Origin: Dethiobacter alkaliphilus AHT 1
GTDB taxonomy: Bacteria > Bacillota > Dethiobacteria > Dethiobacterales > Dethiobacteraceae
Assembly: GCF_000174415.1 (NCBI RefSeq)
Contig: NZ_ACJM01000003.1
Span: 162,832-226,831 of the forward strand
Direction: 5' to 3'
Length of the DNA: 64,000 nt
The translations under genes and the position numbers were made by a program. Below the pieces are notes generated by a model. It did not search any database and was not told where the DNA came from. It saw only the letters and a program-made list of their open reading frames with translations. Shown here in pieces: positions 24,785-33,411 of the stretch; positions within the stretch are counted from its first letter, which is position 1; each line of letters opens with the position of its first letter.

Positions 24785-24812
24785 AAAAGCACCTGGAATC
24801 AGGTGCTTTTGT
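24785..24812. terminator. Bidirectional terminator
   Basis: Stem AAAAGCACCT / AGGTGCTTTT with a 6-base loop between convergent genes; it overlaps the end of yqeG. Confidence 0.88.
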
Positions 24813-25305
24813 TATTTAAATTACGGAGAAATACTTTTTCTATTTGGCGGACGATTTTAGTGCCGATGAATTCATGGGTACTCATGGGAGTGACCAGGAT
24901 GGTATGCATGCCGGTGCGGTTGCCGCCTAAGATGTCAGTAAAGAGTTGGTCTCCCACCACCGCCACTTCCTTGGGGTAGAGATTGAATTGGGCGGCAATG
25001 CTGCGAAAAGCACCGCGGCGGGGTTTGATAGCGCCGCCCAGGGCAATTACACCCAATTGGGAGGACATGGCTTCTACCCGGGCGGATGTGTTGTTGGAGA
25101 CGATGGCAATTTTTAAATCGGCGTCGCGAACGGTATTAATCCAGTCAACCAGTTTTTCCTGTACTTCGGAAGAACGCCAGGGCACCAGTGTATTATCCAG
25201 GTCCGCAATGATGGCTTTAATCCCCTGTTGTTTTAATTGCTGCAGGTCTATGTGGTAGATGGAATCCACCATCTGATTTGGTTTTAAGAGCTTCAGTGCA
25301 CTCAC
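24799..25305 (-). CDS. yqeG: YqeG family HAD IIIA phosphatase
   Basis: 168 residues with the HAD motifs: DLDNTLVPW (nucleophile Asp, about 35), VSNN (motif II, about 69), Lys in IKPRRGAF (about 93) and VGDQLFTDILGGN (motif IV, about 116). YqeG proteins are conserved in Firmicutes, often next to yqeH and aroE. Here aroE is about 1 kb away on the same strand but yqeH is absent. Substrate unknown. Confidence 0.93.
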   Translation of the reverse strand: MSALKLLKPNQMVDSIYHIDLQQLKQQGIKAIIADLDNTLVPWRSSEVQEKLVDWINTVRDADLKIAIVSNNTSARVEAMSSQLGVIALGGAIKPRRGAFRSIAAQFNLYPKEVAVVGDQLFTDILGGNRTGMHTILVTPMSTHEFIGTKIVRQIEKVFLRNLNNKST

Positions 25306-25368
25306 CTCTTGGTTTTCGTAGGCTTTAATTATAACATACTAAGGTGATTGCGGAAAGATGACAGCTTG

Positions 25369-25393
25369 GAAAAACTCACCTTGCGGTGAGTTT
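25369..25393 (-). terminator. Terminator of the CotF-like pair
   Basis: Minus-strand stem AAACTCACC / GGTGAGTTT with a 4-base loop, followed by TTTTT; it overlaps the stop codon of the gene at 25392. Confidence 0.8.
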
Positions 25394-25760
25394 AATGGGG
25401 CATTTTTGTTTTGTAGGGTAATTGGTTTAGGTAGCCCATGAAAACAGCGGAGATATCTTTTACCTGAGAAGGGGGTGCGATGTCGGCGGTGTATTCCCCC
25501 ATATTAAAGAGAGTGTCCAGGACTTTGCCGTGTTGTTGCTGCAGCCGGTGGCGGCAGGTATTCAGGAGATTGTGGAGGTTGATGTCCACCGCTTCAGAGG
25601 AGGAAATCTGATAAACATTCATCATATGCTTATGGTGCAACAGGACGTCATAGAGACGATCCAGATCATTGATGGACTGATCCTTTTGAAAGTTGATGGA
25701 GACTTGTTTGCCGATTTTTTGAGCGCCGGTTTCTGTGGTAATGGTGGCATTGGGATCCAT
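25392..25760 (-). CDS. Spore coat CotF-like protein, larger member
   Basis: 122 residues, mostly helical, with the segment LDRLYDVLLHHKHMMNVYQISSSEAVDINLHNLLNTC and the C-terminal end FMGYLNQLPYKTKMPH. This resembles one half of a ferritin-like CotF coat protein. It begins one base after the stop of the 66-residue gene, with AGGAGGT as ribosome site. Together the two cover what is often a single CotF-type protein. Confidence 0.6.
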   Translation of the reverse strand: MDPNATITTETGAQKIGKQVSINFQKDQSINDLDRLYDVLLHHKHMMNVYQISSSEAVDINLHNLLNTCRHRLQQQHGKVLDTLFNMGEYTADIAPPSQVKDISAVFMGYLNQLPYKTKMPH

Positions 25761-25761
25761 G

Positions 25762-25962
25762 CTAGACCTCCTTGGCTTTTTGGTTTACGTAGTTTAAGAT
25801 GTCCACAAAGTTTTCCTGGTGCATACGGCCGATGTCATCAAGTAATTGGGAAAGTTTCTGGTCCTGACACTGCTGGCCGTGATTGTAGCATTTTTTGGCG
25901 GCGGCCAACTCCCAGGAAAGATGATCCTTTAAGTAGTTTACTTCTTTTGTTGACAGATTCAA
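25762..25962 (-). CDS. Spore coat CotF-like protein, small member
   Basis: 66 residues: MNLSTKEVNYLKDHLSWE, then a second helix (QLLDDIGRMHQENFVDILNYV) ending KAKEV. The YLKDHLSWE and helix-pair pattern is that of CotF-like spore coat proteins. Strong ribosome site GGGAGGAAG. Operon with 25392-25760. Confidence 0.6.
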   Translation of the reverse strand: MNLSTKEVNYLKDHLSWELAAAKKCYNHGQQCQDQKLSQLLDDIGRMHQENFVDILNYVNQKAKEV

Positions 25963-26025
25963 TATGCTTCCTCCCTTCGTTTGCTGTTTATATTCTGCGA
26001 CGAAGGGAGTGGTTTATACAAAAAA

Positions 26026-26053
26026 ATAAAAAGCCGGAAAAAATCCGGCTTTT
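26026..26053 (-). terminator. Terminator of the M23 peptidase gene
   Basis: Minus-strand stem AAAGCCGG / CCGGCTTT followed by a T-rich tract. Confidence 0.85.
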
Positions 26054-26873
26054 AATCTAAGATACGTGAGTATAGTCTGCGGACGGTGTCCGGAGAGCGG
26101 CCCTGGCCCAGGAATGTATTGCCGTGCCAGATTTCAAAGTGGAGATGGGGTTCACCGCTGGGGCTTTCTATTACACCGGTAACGTTGGCGCGCATACCGG
26201 TATTGCCCACGGTTGCTATGGCTTGTCCCGTTTCCACAATGGTTCCCTCGGTGATTTCGGGGCGAATCTCTTTTAGATGGGCATAACGGGTTACCACACC
26301 GTCGGGATGTTCAATCCAGACCTGCATACCGCGCAGCTTGTCCAACAATTCCGGAGGAGTACCGTTGGCGGTGATGGATCTGCGGATAACATCTTCATAT
26401 TCTTCCAGTGTCATTTCCACATAACCGTGGTCGGCGCGGATTACCGTTCCCGGCCCCGCTGCCAATACGTCACGGCCGATGGTGTTGTAATAGTCCAGGC
26501 CTTCGTGAACTCCGTTGCGGTAATTACGGGGAGCATTGGGAAGCTGCCCGTTAACGGAAGTCACGCTGCGCCCTTCAATGGGTGTCTCCATGTAAGAGAG
26601 CCTGTCCACCAGTTCATCCATGGAATCATTAACGAAATCGATTTCCGGCAGCTCCGGTTCCTGGGGGATATCCAGCTCTTCTTCCGCTGGAGCATCTGCC
26701 GGTTGGTCCAGAGCAACTGCAGGAGCATCCGGGTCGGGGTCAGTTTCTATCGGTTCTTTTTCATTGGGTGCATCGGGGACCGCAAAAGTTTCCAGTATTT
26801 CCAGTGGGTTGGCGTTCACAAATAGTAAGCCTATAGCCAGGACGGCTATAAGCAGAATAATTTTCTTTTTCAT
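26052..26873 (-). CDS. Secreted M23-family metallopeptidase
   Basis: 273 residues from ATG 26873, which has GGAGG five bases upstream; an ATG at 26885 lies before that site. A membrane anchor or signal (about 5-25) is followed by an acidic Pro-rich linker (about 35-75) and the LytM/M23 domain: HEGLD (zinc ligands, about 122-126), RYAHL (about 198) and HLHFE (about 241). It should cleave peptidoglycan cross-bridges or stem peptides. An insertion of about 30 residues lies inside the domain (EMTLEEYEDVIRRSI onward). It could be a SpoIIQ-like sporulation factor, but nothing proves that. Confidence 0.88.
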   Translation of the reverse strand: MKKKIILLIAVLAIGLLFVNANPLEILETFAVPDAPNEKEPIETDPDPDAPAVALDQPADAPAEEELDIPQEPELPEIDFVNDSMDELVDRLSYMETPIEGRSVTSVNGQLPNAPRNYRNGVHEGLDYYNTIGRDVLAAGPGTVIRADHGYVEMTLEEYEDVIRRSITANGTPPELLDKLRGMQVWIEHPDGVVTRYAHLKEIRPEITEGTIVETGQAIATVGNTGMRANVTGVIESPSGEPHLHFEIWHGNTFLGQGRSPDTVRRLYSRILD

Positions 26874-26964
26874 ATGTACCTCCATGAAATTGGGTTTAGC
26901 AATATTTTCGCTGTCGGTGGAGGCATATCCTTCATGTTACGGGATATTAATTTTTGGGATAATT

Positions 26965-26990
26965 TAAACCCGCAGCAGGCTGCGGGTTTA
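26965..26990 (-). terminator. Terminator of the GGDEF/HD-GYP gene
   Basis: Stem AAACCCGCAG / CTGCGGGTTT, loop CAGG, followed on the minus strand by AAATTATCC; the stem is strong, the T tract poor. Confidence 0.65.
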
Positions 26991-29444
26991 GGCAATATCG
27001 TTATCTCTGTTTTGGTTGGCTTCTTTCAGCTGCTGCTCCACAATATCAAGGAACGGTTCCACCAGATTGGGATCAAACTGACTGCCGGAGTACTTGCGCA
27101 GCTCTTCTGCCGCTTCTTTGTGCGATAAGGCATCGCGGTAAGGGCGCTGGCTGGTCATGGCATCATAGGCATCGGCAATGGCCAGGATGCGGCACTCCAG
27201 AGGAATTTCCAGTTCTTTTAACCCGAAGGGGTAGCCGTTGCCGTCCCACCACTCATGGTGTTTAAGAATCCAGTCGGCAATTGGCACCAAATCCGGCGCC
27301 GATAAAGCAATACGGTGGCCGATTTCACAGTGGCGCTTCATCTCTTGTCTTTCTTCTTCATTTAAAGGTGCCTTTTTAAAAAGCAGACGATCCGGTATTC
27401 CTACCTTGCCGATATCATGGAACTGGGCAAACAGACGAATATCGGAGATTTTGTGCTTGGGAAGTTCCAGGGTCTGGGCCAGTTGGCCTACCAGATTTTG
27501 CAGGCGGTCGGCGTGCCCTTCGGTAACATAGTCTCTGGCTTGCAGTGCTTTCATAAGAATCTGGACCGTAGCACTGCGGGCACTGCGGCTGCGATGAAGC
27601 TTTTCGCGGTACATGTTATTGTCTGCCTCTTTGAACAGTTCGGTTATATTGGTGCCGCCGTCTCCAATGGCATGGCCAATGGAGATGCTGAGGTGGAGTC
27701 CGGGGCTCTCTTCATTGTAGCGGGAGATGGCTTCCCGGATGCGGTGGCAGGCGGTCTCCAGAGTTTCGGGGGTACTGTGGGGCAGCAGGACGGCAAACTC
27801 ATCGCCGCCAATACGGGCCACCATATCCTCTTCACGGAAACAGCTCTTAATCACTTCCGCTGCGCTGCGCAGCAAATCATCGCCAACACTGTGGCCCATG
27901 CTGTCGTTAAAGAGTTTCAGCCCGTCCACATCGCAGATGATGATGCCGATGGGAGCGCTGCGGCCGTTTTGCAGGCGGCGCATTTCCTGTTCGAAATAAG
28001 TGCGATTATAAAGGCCGGTTAAGGTATCATAAAGGCTAAGCCGGCGCATTTGTTCTTCCATTTCTTTGCGGGCGGTAATGTCACGACTGCTTACCAGGAT
28101 GCCGGTGATATTGTCGTGTTCATCGTACAGGGGATTGGCGATGGACTCCAGCCAGAGATAGTGGCCTTTGATGTGCCGGTAACGAAATTCCTGCCGCTCG
28201 ATGGTTTGTGTGTGTGCAAACTGGGAAAACGATTCCACTACCTTAGCCCTGTCGGAGGGATGGACAAGATCAAAGGCAGAAACACCTAACAAGTCATGGG
28301 GATCGTGACCAAGCACCGCTTTGTGGCTGGGGCTGATATAGCTAAAACGGCCCTCCGGGTCAAGGTGGACCACCAAATCCAGCAGGTTTTGGGTAATCAT
28401 CATGTTTTGCTGGGATTCTTCCAGTTGATTGAGCATCTGATTAATATTTCCCGTCAGTGAAGACAGTTCGTCTTTGACGCCTTCTTTCTCCAAGCGTTTA
28501 AAAACATCTTTTCTGCTTTCAACCTTCTCAAAGCTCTGGCTAAGCCGGGAAACCCGGGAAAGTATTGTTTTTTCCATAAAGAAAATCATGAAGATGCTAA
28601 AGGGCAGGGCGATTATTAACATTATCAGAGTCATGCGGTGGAAGGTCTCCGCACCCATTTGCTGGATGGGGCGGGCCTGATCAAACTCCAGCACCGCTGC
28701 CGGCTCCCCATACAGATCTGCCAAGACAGAGATTCCGGAGATGGTGCTGTTATTTACTACGGAAACATAGCCCTTTTGTCCGTCTACAGTGACGGGGGTC
28801 AGGTCTTCCGGATAATGAAAATCTGAGTAACTATATTTCTGTATGGGTACCAGGGTGCTTGCCGACCAGGTGGCTAAATCCGAACTCCCAAGATATCGTC
28901 CCACAACCAGTGTGCCGCGGGGAGAACCGTCTTCGCCGGGAGGCAGGATAGGGCGGGCGGCAACCATAGCTGTATCTGATGCCAGGGTAAGCAACCCATT
29001 AACTGAATCGGCTTCAGCAGAAAGAAACGGACTATCCGGTCCCAGGTGTGTGGATAATCCTTTCGGTATTGGCTTTTTTGCTTCTTCATCCAGGTCAAAA
29101 CCTGTAGCATAAACAATCATGCCCCGGGAGTCAAGAAACAGCATAAAGTTTAATTGAAGATTGACAAAGTAATCATCGGCCAGATTTTCAAGGGAGTCTT
29201 GGGATCTGGTTTCCATGAAATCGTAGGTTGCGTCCCAGTTGGCCCAGTCAAAGGCCACCGTATCCAATTTTCTCAACTCGGACTGCAGGGCACGGTTAAT
29301 ACGGGTGATATTTTGTTTAACGTCGTTTCTCTCCATCTCATTGCTGCTTTGTAAAAAGATATGGTTAAAAGCACCGTACATGGTGACAAGCAGGAGAATC
29401 AAGGTGCTTCCCAAGATTAAGAATGTTTTGTTGCGCAAAGACAT
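26988..29444 (-). CDS. CHASE4-PAS-GGDEF-HD-GYP signalling protein
   Basis: 818 residues from ATG 29444, seven bases after GGAGG. A membrane segment (about 5-27), extracellular CHASE4 domain (about 35-270; DTVAFDWANWDATYDF), second membrane segment (about 275-300), HAMP-like linker, PAS with PAC (about 350-475), GGDEF (RIGGDEFAVLLP, about 570) and C-terminal HD-GYP (HDIGKVGIPD, about 700; HHEWWDGNGYP, about 757). Both catalytic signatures are intact, so it may both make and degrade c-di-GMP, with the outcome set by the periplasmic or PAS signal. Confidence 0.93.
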   Translation of the reverse strand: MSLRNKTFLILGSTLILLLVTMYGAFNHIFLQSSNEMERNDVKQNITRINRALQSELRKLDTVAFDWANWDATYDFMETRSQDSLENLADDYFVNLQLNFMLFLDSRGMIVYATGFDLDEEAKKPIPKGLSTHLGPDSPFLSAEADSVNGLLTLASDTAMVAARPILPPGEDGSPRGTLVVGRYLGSSDLATWSASTLVPIQKYSYSDFHYPEDLTPVTVDGQKGYVSVVNNSTISGISVLADLYGEPAAVLEFDQARPIQQMGAETFHRMTLIMLIIALPFSIFMIFFMEKTILSRVSRLSQSFEKVESRKDVFKRLEKEGVKDELSSLTGNINQMLNQLEESQQNMMITQNLLDLVVHLDPEGRFSYISPSHKAVLGHDPHDLLGVSAFDLVHPSDRAKVVESFSQFAHTQTIERQEFRYRHIKGHYLWLESIANPLYDEHDNITGILVSSRDITARKEMEEQMRRLSLYDTLTGLYNRTYFEQEMRRLQNGRSAPIGIIICDVDGLKLFNDSMGHSVGDDLLRSAAEVIKSCFREEDMVARIGGDEFAVLLPHSTPETLETACHRIREAISRYNEESPGLHLSISIGHAIGDGGTNITELFKEADNNMYREKLHRSRSARSATVQILMKALQARDYVTEGHADRLQNLVGQLAQTLELPKHKISDIRLFAQFHDIGKVGIPDRLLFKKAPLNEEERQEMKRHCEIGHRIALSAPDLVPIADWILKHHEWWDGNGYPFGLKELEIPLECRILAIADAYDAMTSQRPYRDALSHKEAAEELRKYSGSQFDPNLVEPFLDIVEQQLKEANQNRDNDIA

Positions 29445-29575
29445 AACATCGCCTCCGGAGCCAACTTCCGTCATTAATTTAATTCTTGGCACAATTTGCA
29501 TTTCCTGCTAACATGTCTAAATCATGGAATAAAACATCTGTTGGTAGAAACACCATATTACTTGTCTTATTGAGA

Positions 29576-29617
29576 TGTAAAAAACATACCTTGCATTAAA
29601 AGGCATATTGTTTTACA
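29576..29617. promoter_or_regulatory. Inverted repeat before padR (candidate PadR operator)
   Basis: TGTAAAA (29576-29582) and TTTTACA (29611-29617) form an inverted repeat just upstream of the padR start. PadR regulators commonly bind ATGT/ACAT-type dyads at their own promoter. The wide spacing (28 bases) makes this tentative. Confidence 0.35.
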
Positions 29618-29628
29618 CTATATTTGAG

Positions 29629-29961
29629 ATGAAAAAAGATAAATCGTTAATCCAAATTAAAAAAGGGGCTTTGGAGTATTGTGTCCTGGCGGTTATTGCC
29701 GAGGGGGAAAAATACGGTTATGAGATTGTCAAGGTGCTGACGGAACGCGGACTGACAACTCATGAAGGCACCATCTATCCTTTGCTTTCCCGGCTGCATA
29801 AAGAGGGCTTGGTTCAGGCTGCGTGGCGGGAATCAGGCAGTGCGGTACCCCGTAAATATTACCGGGCTACCCGGGATGGGATGAGAGCCCTCAATGAGTT
29901 TAAGGAAAGCTGGTCACACTTTTCCCAGTCGGTAGACGGGATATTATGGGGGGAACAATAA
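29629..29961 (+). CDS. PadR family transcriptional regulator
   Basis: 110 residues from ATG 29629 (MKKDKSLIQIKKG); an upstream TTG at 29608 is possible but falls in the operator-like repeat. Winged-helix core LEYCVLAVIAEGEKYGYEIVKVL and GTIYPLLSRLHKEGLV match PadR, with the C-terminal dimer helix. It is paired with the downstream HAAS-domain membrane protein (1-base gap), a common PadR arrangement in which the regulator controls the membrane-protein gene. Confidence 0.9.
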   Translation: MKKDKSLIQIKKGALEYCVLAVIAEGEKYGYEIVKVLTERGLTTHEGTIYPLLSRLHKEGLVQAAWRESGSAVPRKYYRATRDGMRALNEFKESWSHFSQSVDGILWGEQ

Positions 29962-29962
29962 T

Positions 29963-30628
29963 ATGGACTATCAGTCTGAACAGCTGCTTAATCAATATCT
30001 GGATGATGTGGAACGAGAACTCTCCGATATCTCTCCTTCTTTGCGCCGGGATTTTGTGGCGGAAATCCGTTCTCACTTTGTGGAGGAATGGAATCATACT
30101 GCCGGGGAATCACCTGCGGAAATGCGCAACATTCTGGAACGGTTCGGCGACGCCCGGGAAATTGCCGCTGAATTCAGAGAGAAGCACAACCTGGCTGAAA
30201 AAAGGCAGGCCCCAACAACACAGCCCTTCCCTCCTGTTTTAATTATTATCCTCACCATCTTTTTATGGCCGGTAGGAATTATTTTGGCCTGGCTCTCTCC
30301 TTCCTGGGAAACCAGACATAAAATAGTGGCCACAGTGCTGCCGGTATTTATGCTACTACTTCTACCCATGGCAGCGATTGGTGCCTATACCACTTCAGTG
30401 GAAACTGTCTCCTATGTGCAAGAGGTTGACATCTCAGATGGATACTCAGAAAGTCCGGTAGGCGGAGCAGAAGGCCCTGAGAGAATCTATGTGGAGCAGA
30501 GCAGGGAAACAGGCCCTTCCCGATTGCTGAGTATTGTGGGGTTCATTGTTGCAGGCACCCTGCTATTAATCGGCAATCCCCTGGGCTCCGGAATTTATCT
30601 GGCCATGACCAAAGACCCTACCCATTAG
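29963..30628 (+). CDS. HAAS-domain membrane protein
   Basis: 221 residues. The N-terminal HAAS-type helical domain (about 1-75; LDDVERELSDISPSLRRDFVAEIRSH, RFGDAREIAAEF) is followed by about three hydrophobic segments (about 88-108, 120-142, 193-215). The region between the last two (about 145-190) is acidic and probably extracellular. Such proteins follow padR genes and are thought to relay membrane signals. GGGGGAAC is the ribosome site. Confidence 0.8.
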   Translation: MDYQSEQLLNQYLDDVERELSDISPSLRRDFVAEIRSHFVEEWNHTAGESPAEMRNILERFGDAREIAAEFREKHNLAEKRQAPTTQPFPPVLIIILTIFLWPVGIILAWLSPSWETRHKIVATVLPVFMLLLLPMAAIGAYTTSVETVSYVQEVDISDGYSESPVGGAEGPERIYVEQSRETGPSRLLSIVGFIVAGTLLLIGNPLGSGIYLAMTKDPTH

Positions 30629-30656
30629 TTTCCGGGGCCTAATCAAAGAAAAGCAA

Positions 30657-30697
30657 AACGTCTGGCGACTGGTTAATGTCGCGCAGACGTTTTTTTG
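30657..30697 (+). terminator. Terminator after the PadR-HAAS operon
   Basis: Stem AACGTCTG / CAGACGTT with an inner GCGAC / GTCGC helix, followed by seven T. Confidence 0.9.
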
Positions 30698-30732
30698 TTA
30701 AATGATTAATAATGTTAAACCTGACCCCCAGG

Positions 30733-32352
30733 TTATTTGGCGTATGTTTCGCGCAGGGCTTTTTTGTTGAATTTGCCTACGCTGGTTTTGGGGATTTCGC
30801 CGATGATCTGGACTTTATCGGGCATCCAGTACCTGGCTACTTTGGGTTTGAGGAAATCCAGGATATCCTGCTCGGTGACGTTGGAGCCGTCTTTTAAGAC
30901 GACACAGGCCATGGGGCGCTCCTGCCATTTGGGGTCGGGGACGGCAATAACTGCCGCTTCCACCACTTCGGGATGGGCCATAATGGTGTTTTCCAGATCC
31001 ACCGAAGAGATCCATTCCCCGCCGCTTTTGATTAAGTCTTTGGCTCTGTCCTGAATCAGGATAAACCCTTCCTCGTCAATGGTGACAATGTCGTTGGTGT
31101 AGAGCCAACCGTCTTTGATGTTTTCAGCACTGCGCTCCGGCTCTTTGTAATATTCGGAGGTAATCCAGGGGCCGCGAACGCATAACTCGCCCATTTCTTT
31201 ACCGTTCCAGGCCACTTCTTCTCCTTCGTCGTTGACAATCTTCATTTCCAGGCCGGGAACCAGCACGCCCTGTTTGGCCCGCATGGCATATTGCTCTTCT
31301 TCATCCCAGTCTTCCATATAACTCTTCATGGTGGAGCAAAGCACCACCGGGGAAGTTTCCGTCATGCCGTAAGCATGGAGAATGCTAAGGCCGAATTTCT
31401 TTTCAAAGGCGGCAATCTGGGTTTTGGAGACGGCTGAGCCGCCGTTTACAATGTAGCGTAGTTTGGAGAGGTCATATTTGGCGCCGCTGTCTAAGTGCTG
31501 ATAGATTCCCATCCAGATGGTGGGCACACCGGCGGCCATGGTGACGCCTTCCTGCTCCATAAGGGTGCAGAGAGCTTCAGGGGTCAGCACCCGGCCGGGC
31601 AGCACCAGTTTGGAGCCCATCCAAGTGCAGGAGAAGGGCAGGCCCCAGGCCAGTACATGGAACATGGGCACTACGGGTAGAACCGCATCCCGCTCGGAAA
31701 GGCCCAGTACATCGGGGAGAGATTCGGCCAGACTGTGCAGATAGATGGAGCGGTGGGTGTAGGTTACCCCTTTGGGCAGGCCGGTGGTGGCGGTGGTATA
31801 GCACATGGCGGCAGGAGTGTTTTCATCCAGATCGGGAAAGTCATATGTATCGGCGGCTTCCGCCAGCAGTTTTTCATAATGGTACACCGGAGAAAGGGAT
31901 GTTTCCGGCAGTTCATCCTTGTCGGTCATGATAACGTATTTTTCTACGGTGGTCAGCTGAGGTGCCGCTTTTTCCACAATGGGCAGCAAATCCTCGTCCA
32001 CAAAGATTATTTTATCTTCGGCGTGATTGATAACATGAATAACATGTTCGGGAAACAGGCGCAGGTTCAGGGTATGTAGAACTGACCCGCTGCAGGTAAT
32101 GGCAAAGTATAATTCCAGGTGGCGGTGGTTGTTCCAGGCAAAGGTGCCGATTTTGTCGCCCTGCTTAACATCCAGTGCTTGCAAAACATTGGCCAGTTTG
32201 CAGACTCTGGGATAAAAATCTCCGTAGGTATATCTCATATCCCGGTCTAATCCACGGGAAAAGATCTCCTTTTTGGGAAATAACTTGTACGCTCTCTCCA
32301 GCATGGTCTTGATGAGTAATTGGTGATTCATCATCATTGGCATCCCCGGCAA
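30733..32352 (-). CDS. AMP-forming fatty-acid/acyl-CoA ligase
   Basis: 539 residues of the ANL superfamily, activating a carboxylic acid, probably a medium or long fatty acid, to its CoA thioester. The P-loop reads YTTATTGLPKGV (about 190-201; usually TSGTTG), the A5 motif YGMTETSPV (about 340), and the A7-A8 region with TNDIVTIDEEGFI and the hinge RAKDLIKSGGEWIS. Catalytic Lys is in GKFNKKALRE near the C-terminus. Several ATGs cluster at the start (MPGMPMMMNHQ); the exact one is uncertain. It is the last gene of the acyl-CoA operon. Confidence 0.92.
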   Translation of the reverse strand: MPGMPMMMNHQLLIKTMLERAYKLFPKKEIFSRGLDRDMRYTYGDFYPRVCKLANVLQALDVKQGDKIGTFAWNNHRHLELYFAITCSGSVLHTLNLRLFPEHVIHVINHAEDKIIFVDEDLLPIVEKAAPQLTTVEKYVIMTDKDELPETSLSPVYHYEKLLAEAADTYDFPDLDENTPAAMCYTTATTGLPKGVTYTHRSIYLHSLAESLPDVLGLSERDAVLPVVPMFHVLAWGLPFSCTWMGSKLVLPGRVLTPEALCTLMEQEGVTMAAGVPTIWMGIYQHLDSGAKYDLSKLRYIVNGGSAVSKTQIAAFEKKFGLSILHAYGMTETSPVVLCSTMKSYMEDWDEEEQYAMRAKQGVLVPGLEMKIVNDEGEEVAWNGKEMGELCVRGPWITSEYYKEPERSAENIKDGWLYTNDIVTIDEEGFILIQDRAKDLIKSGGEWISSVDLENTIMAHPEVVEAAVIAVPDPKWQERPMACVVLKDGSNVTEQDILDFLKPKVARYWMPDKVQIIGEIPKTSVGKFNKKALRETYAK

Positions 32353-32379
32353 CTTTTGAAGAAGCCGGGTTTCACCTCC

Positions 32380-33411
32380 TTAAGTGCTGTTATTATGGAG
32401 CTTTAAGTTTCCCGGCATTTGCCCGGCAGCCGGGCGGTACACTATGCCGCCTGTGTTATTCTCAGTTACCTGTACTAACTTTATTTCCATCAGAAAGTCC
32501 AGATGGGCACAGGTTTCAGCCATGGCAAGATAAACATTCCAGCCCCGGACCTGCCCATAGAGCTTTAGTGCCAGTTGGTAAGGGGTGAGACCGTCTGCCA
32601 AAAGCGTCAGTACTGTCTGCAGGCGCACTTGATGTTCCTGGCGAACATGGGCAATCCTTTCAGCGATGTTTTGAAACGGGTCGCCGTGCCCCGGCAGTAC
32701 GGTGCGGGCAGGAAGTCCTTCCAGCCGCTGCAGTGTTTTCAGAAATTCCGTAAGGCTTGGGGTGCGCTCTCCCATGTGAAGTTCGGGCATGGGGTTGGGG
32801 CTGACATTTTCCAGTAAAGTATCGCCGCCAAAGAGTATTTGCTTTTCGGCTTCGTAAAAAGCCATATGACCGTGGCAGTGGCCCGGTGTGGCCACCACCG
32901 ACAAGGTTAACCGGCCGCAGGAAAATTCATCTCCGTCCGATAGTGGCTGATAGTCTTTAAGATTGCCGTAGTAGCGGATGTCGCCAACTTTGCGAAACGA
33001 GGCAATCATTTCTTCAGGAACGCCGGTCTGTCGGAGAAACTTTTCTCGCAGGGCAAACATATCTATGCCGGAGAGCTTTTGGGCTTCAGCAGGATGGATA
33101 AAAATTTCTGCGCCTTGCTCTTGTAGCCAAGAGGCCAGTCCGGCGTGATCGCTGTGTCCGTGGGTGATTAGGACCCGGCCGATATCCTGCGGGGCCAGGC
33201 CCTCCCGGGCCAGTGCAGTTGCCATTGCTTCTTGGCCCACAGGCCACATGGTACCGGTATCAATCAGGGTGGGGATATCCCCCTGCAGCAGGTAAACATT
33301 GGTGGGGCCAATGGGAAAAGGAGTGGGTATAAGAAGGCGGGTGCAGCCGTACTGCTGCAGTGACTGGTGTGGGTAGCCCCGCTGCGCAGAACGGTTTCTA
33401 TTCGTAGTCAT
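32380..33411 (-). CDS. MBL-fold metallo-hydrolase
   Basis: 343 residues with the metallo-beta-lactamase metal motif THGHSDH (about 84-90), later ligands in TPGHCHGH (about 173) and GGDTL (about 193), and LPGHGDP (about 238). A helical C-terminal domain (about 265-320) resembles hydroxyacylglutathione-hydrolase or LACTB2-like proteins. It overlaps the 3' end of hbd by 14 bases, so it belongs to the operon; it could hydrolyse an acyl-CoA or other thioester, which is inference from context. Confidence 0.88.
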   Translation of the reverse strand: MTTNRNRSAQRGYPHQSLQQYGCTRLLIPTPFPIGPTNVYLLQGDIPTLIDTGTMWPVGQEAMATALAREGLAPQDIGRVLITHGHSDHAGLASWLQEQGAEIFIHPAEAQKLSGIDMFALREKFLRQTGVPEEMIASFRKVGDIRYYGNLKDYQPLSDGDEFSCGRLTLSVVATPGHCHGHMAFYEAEKQILFGGDTLLENVSPNPMPELHMGERTPSLTEFLKTLQRLEGLPARTVLPGHGDPFQNIAERIAHVRQEHQVRLQTVLTLLADGLTPYQLALKLYGQVRGWNVYLAMAETCAHLDFLMEIKLVQVTENNTGGIVYRPAAGQMPGNLKLHNNST

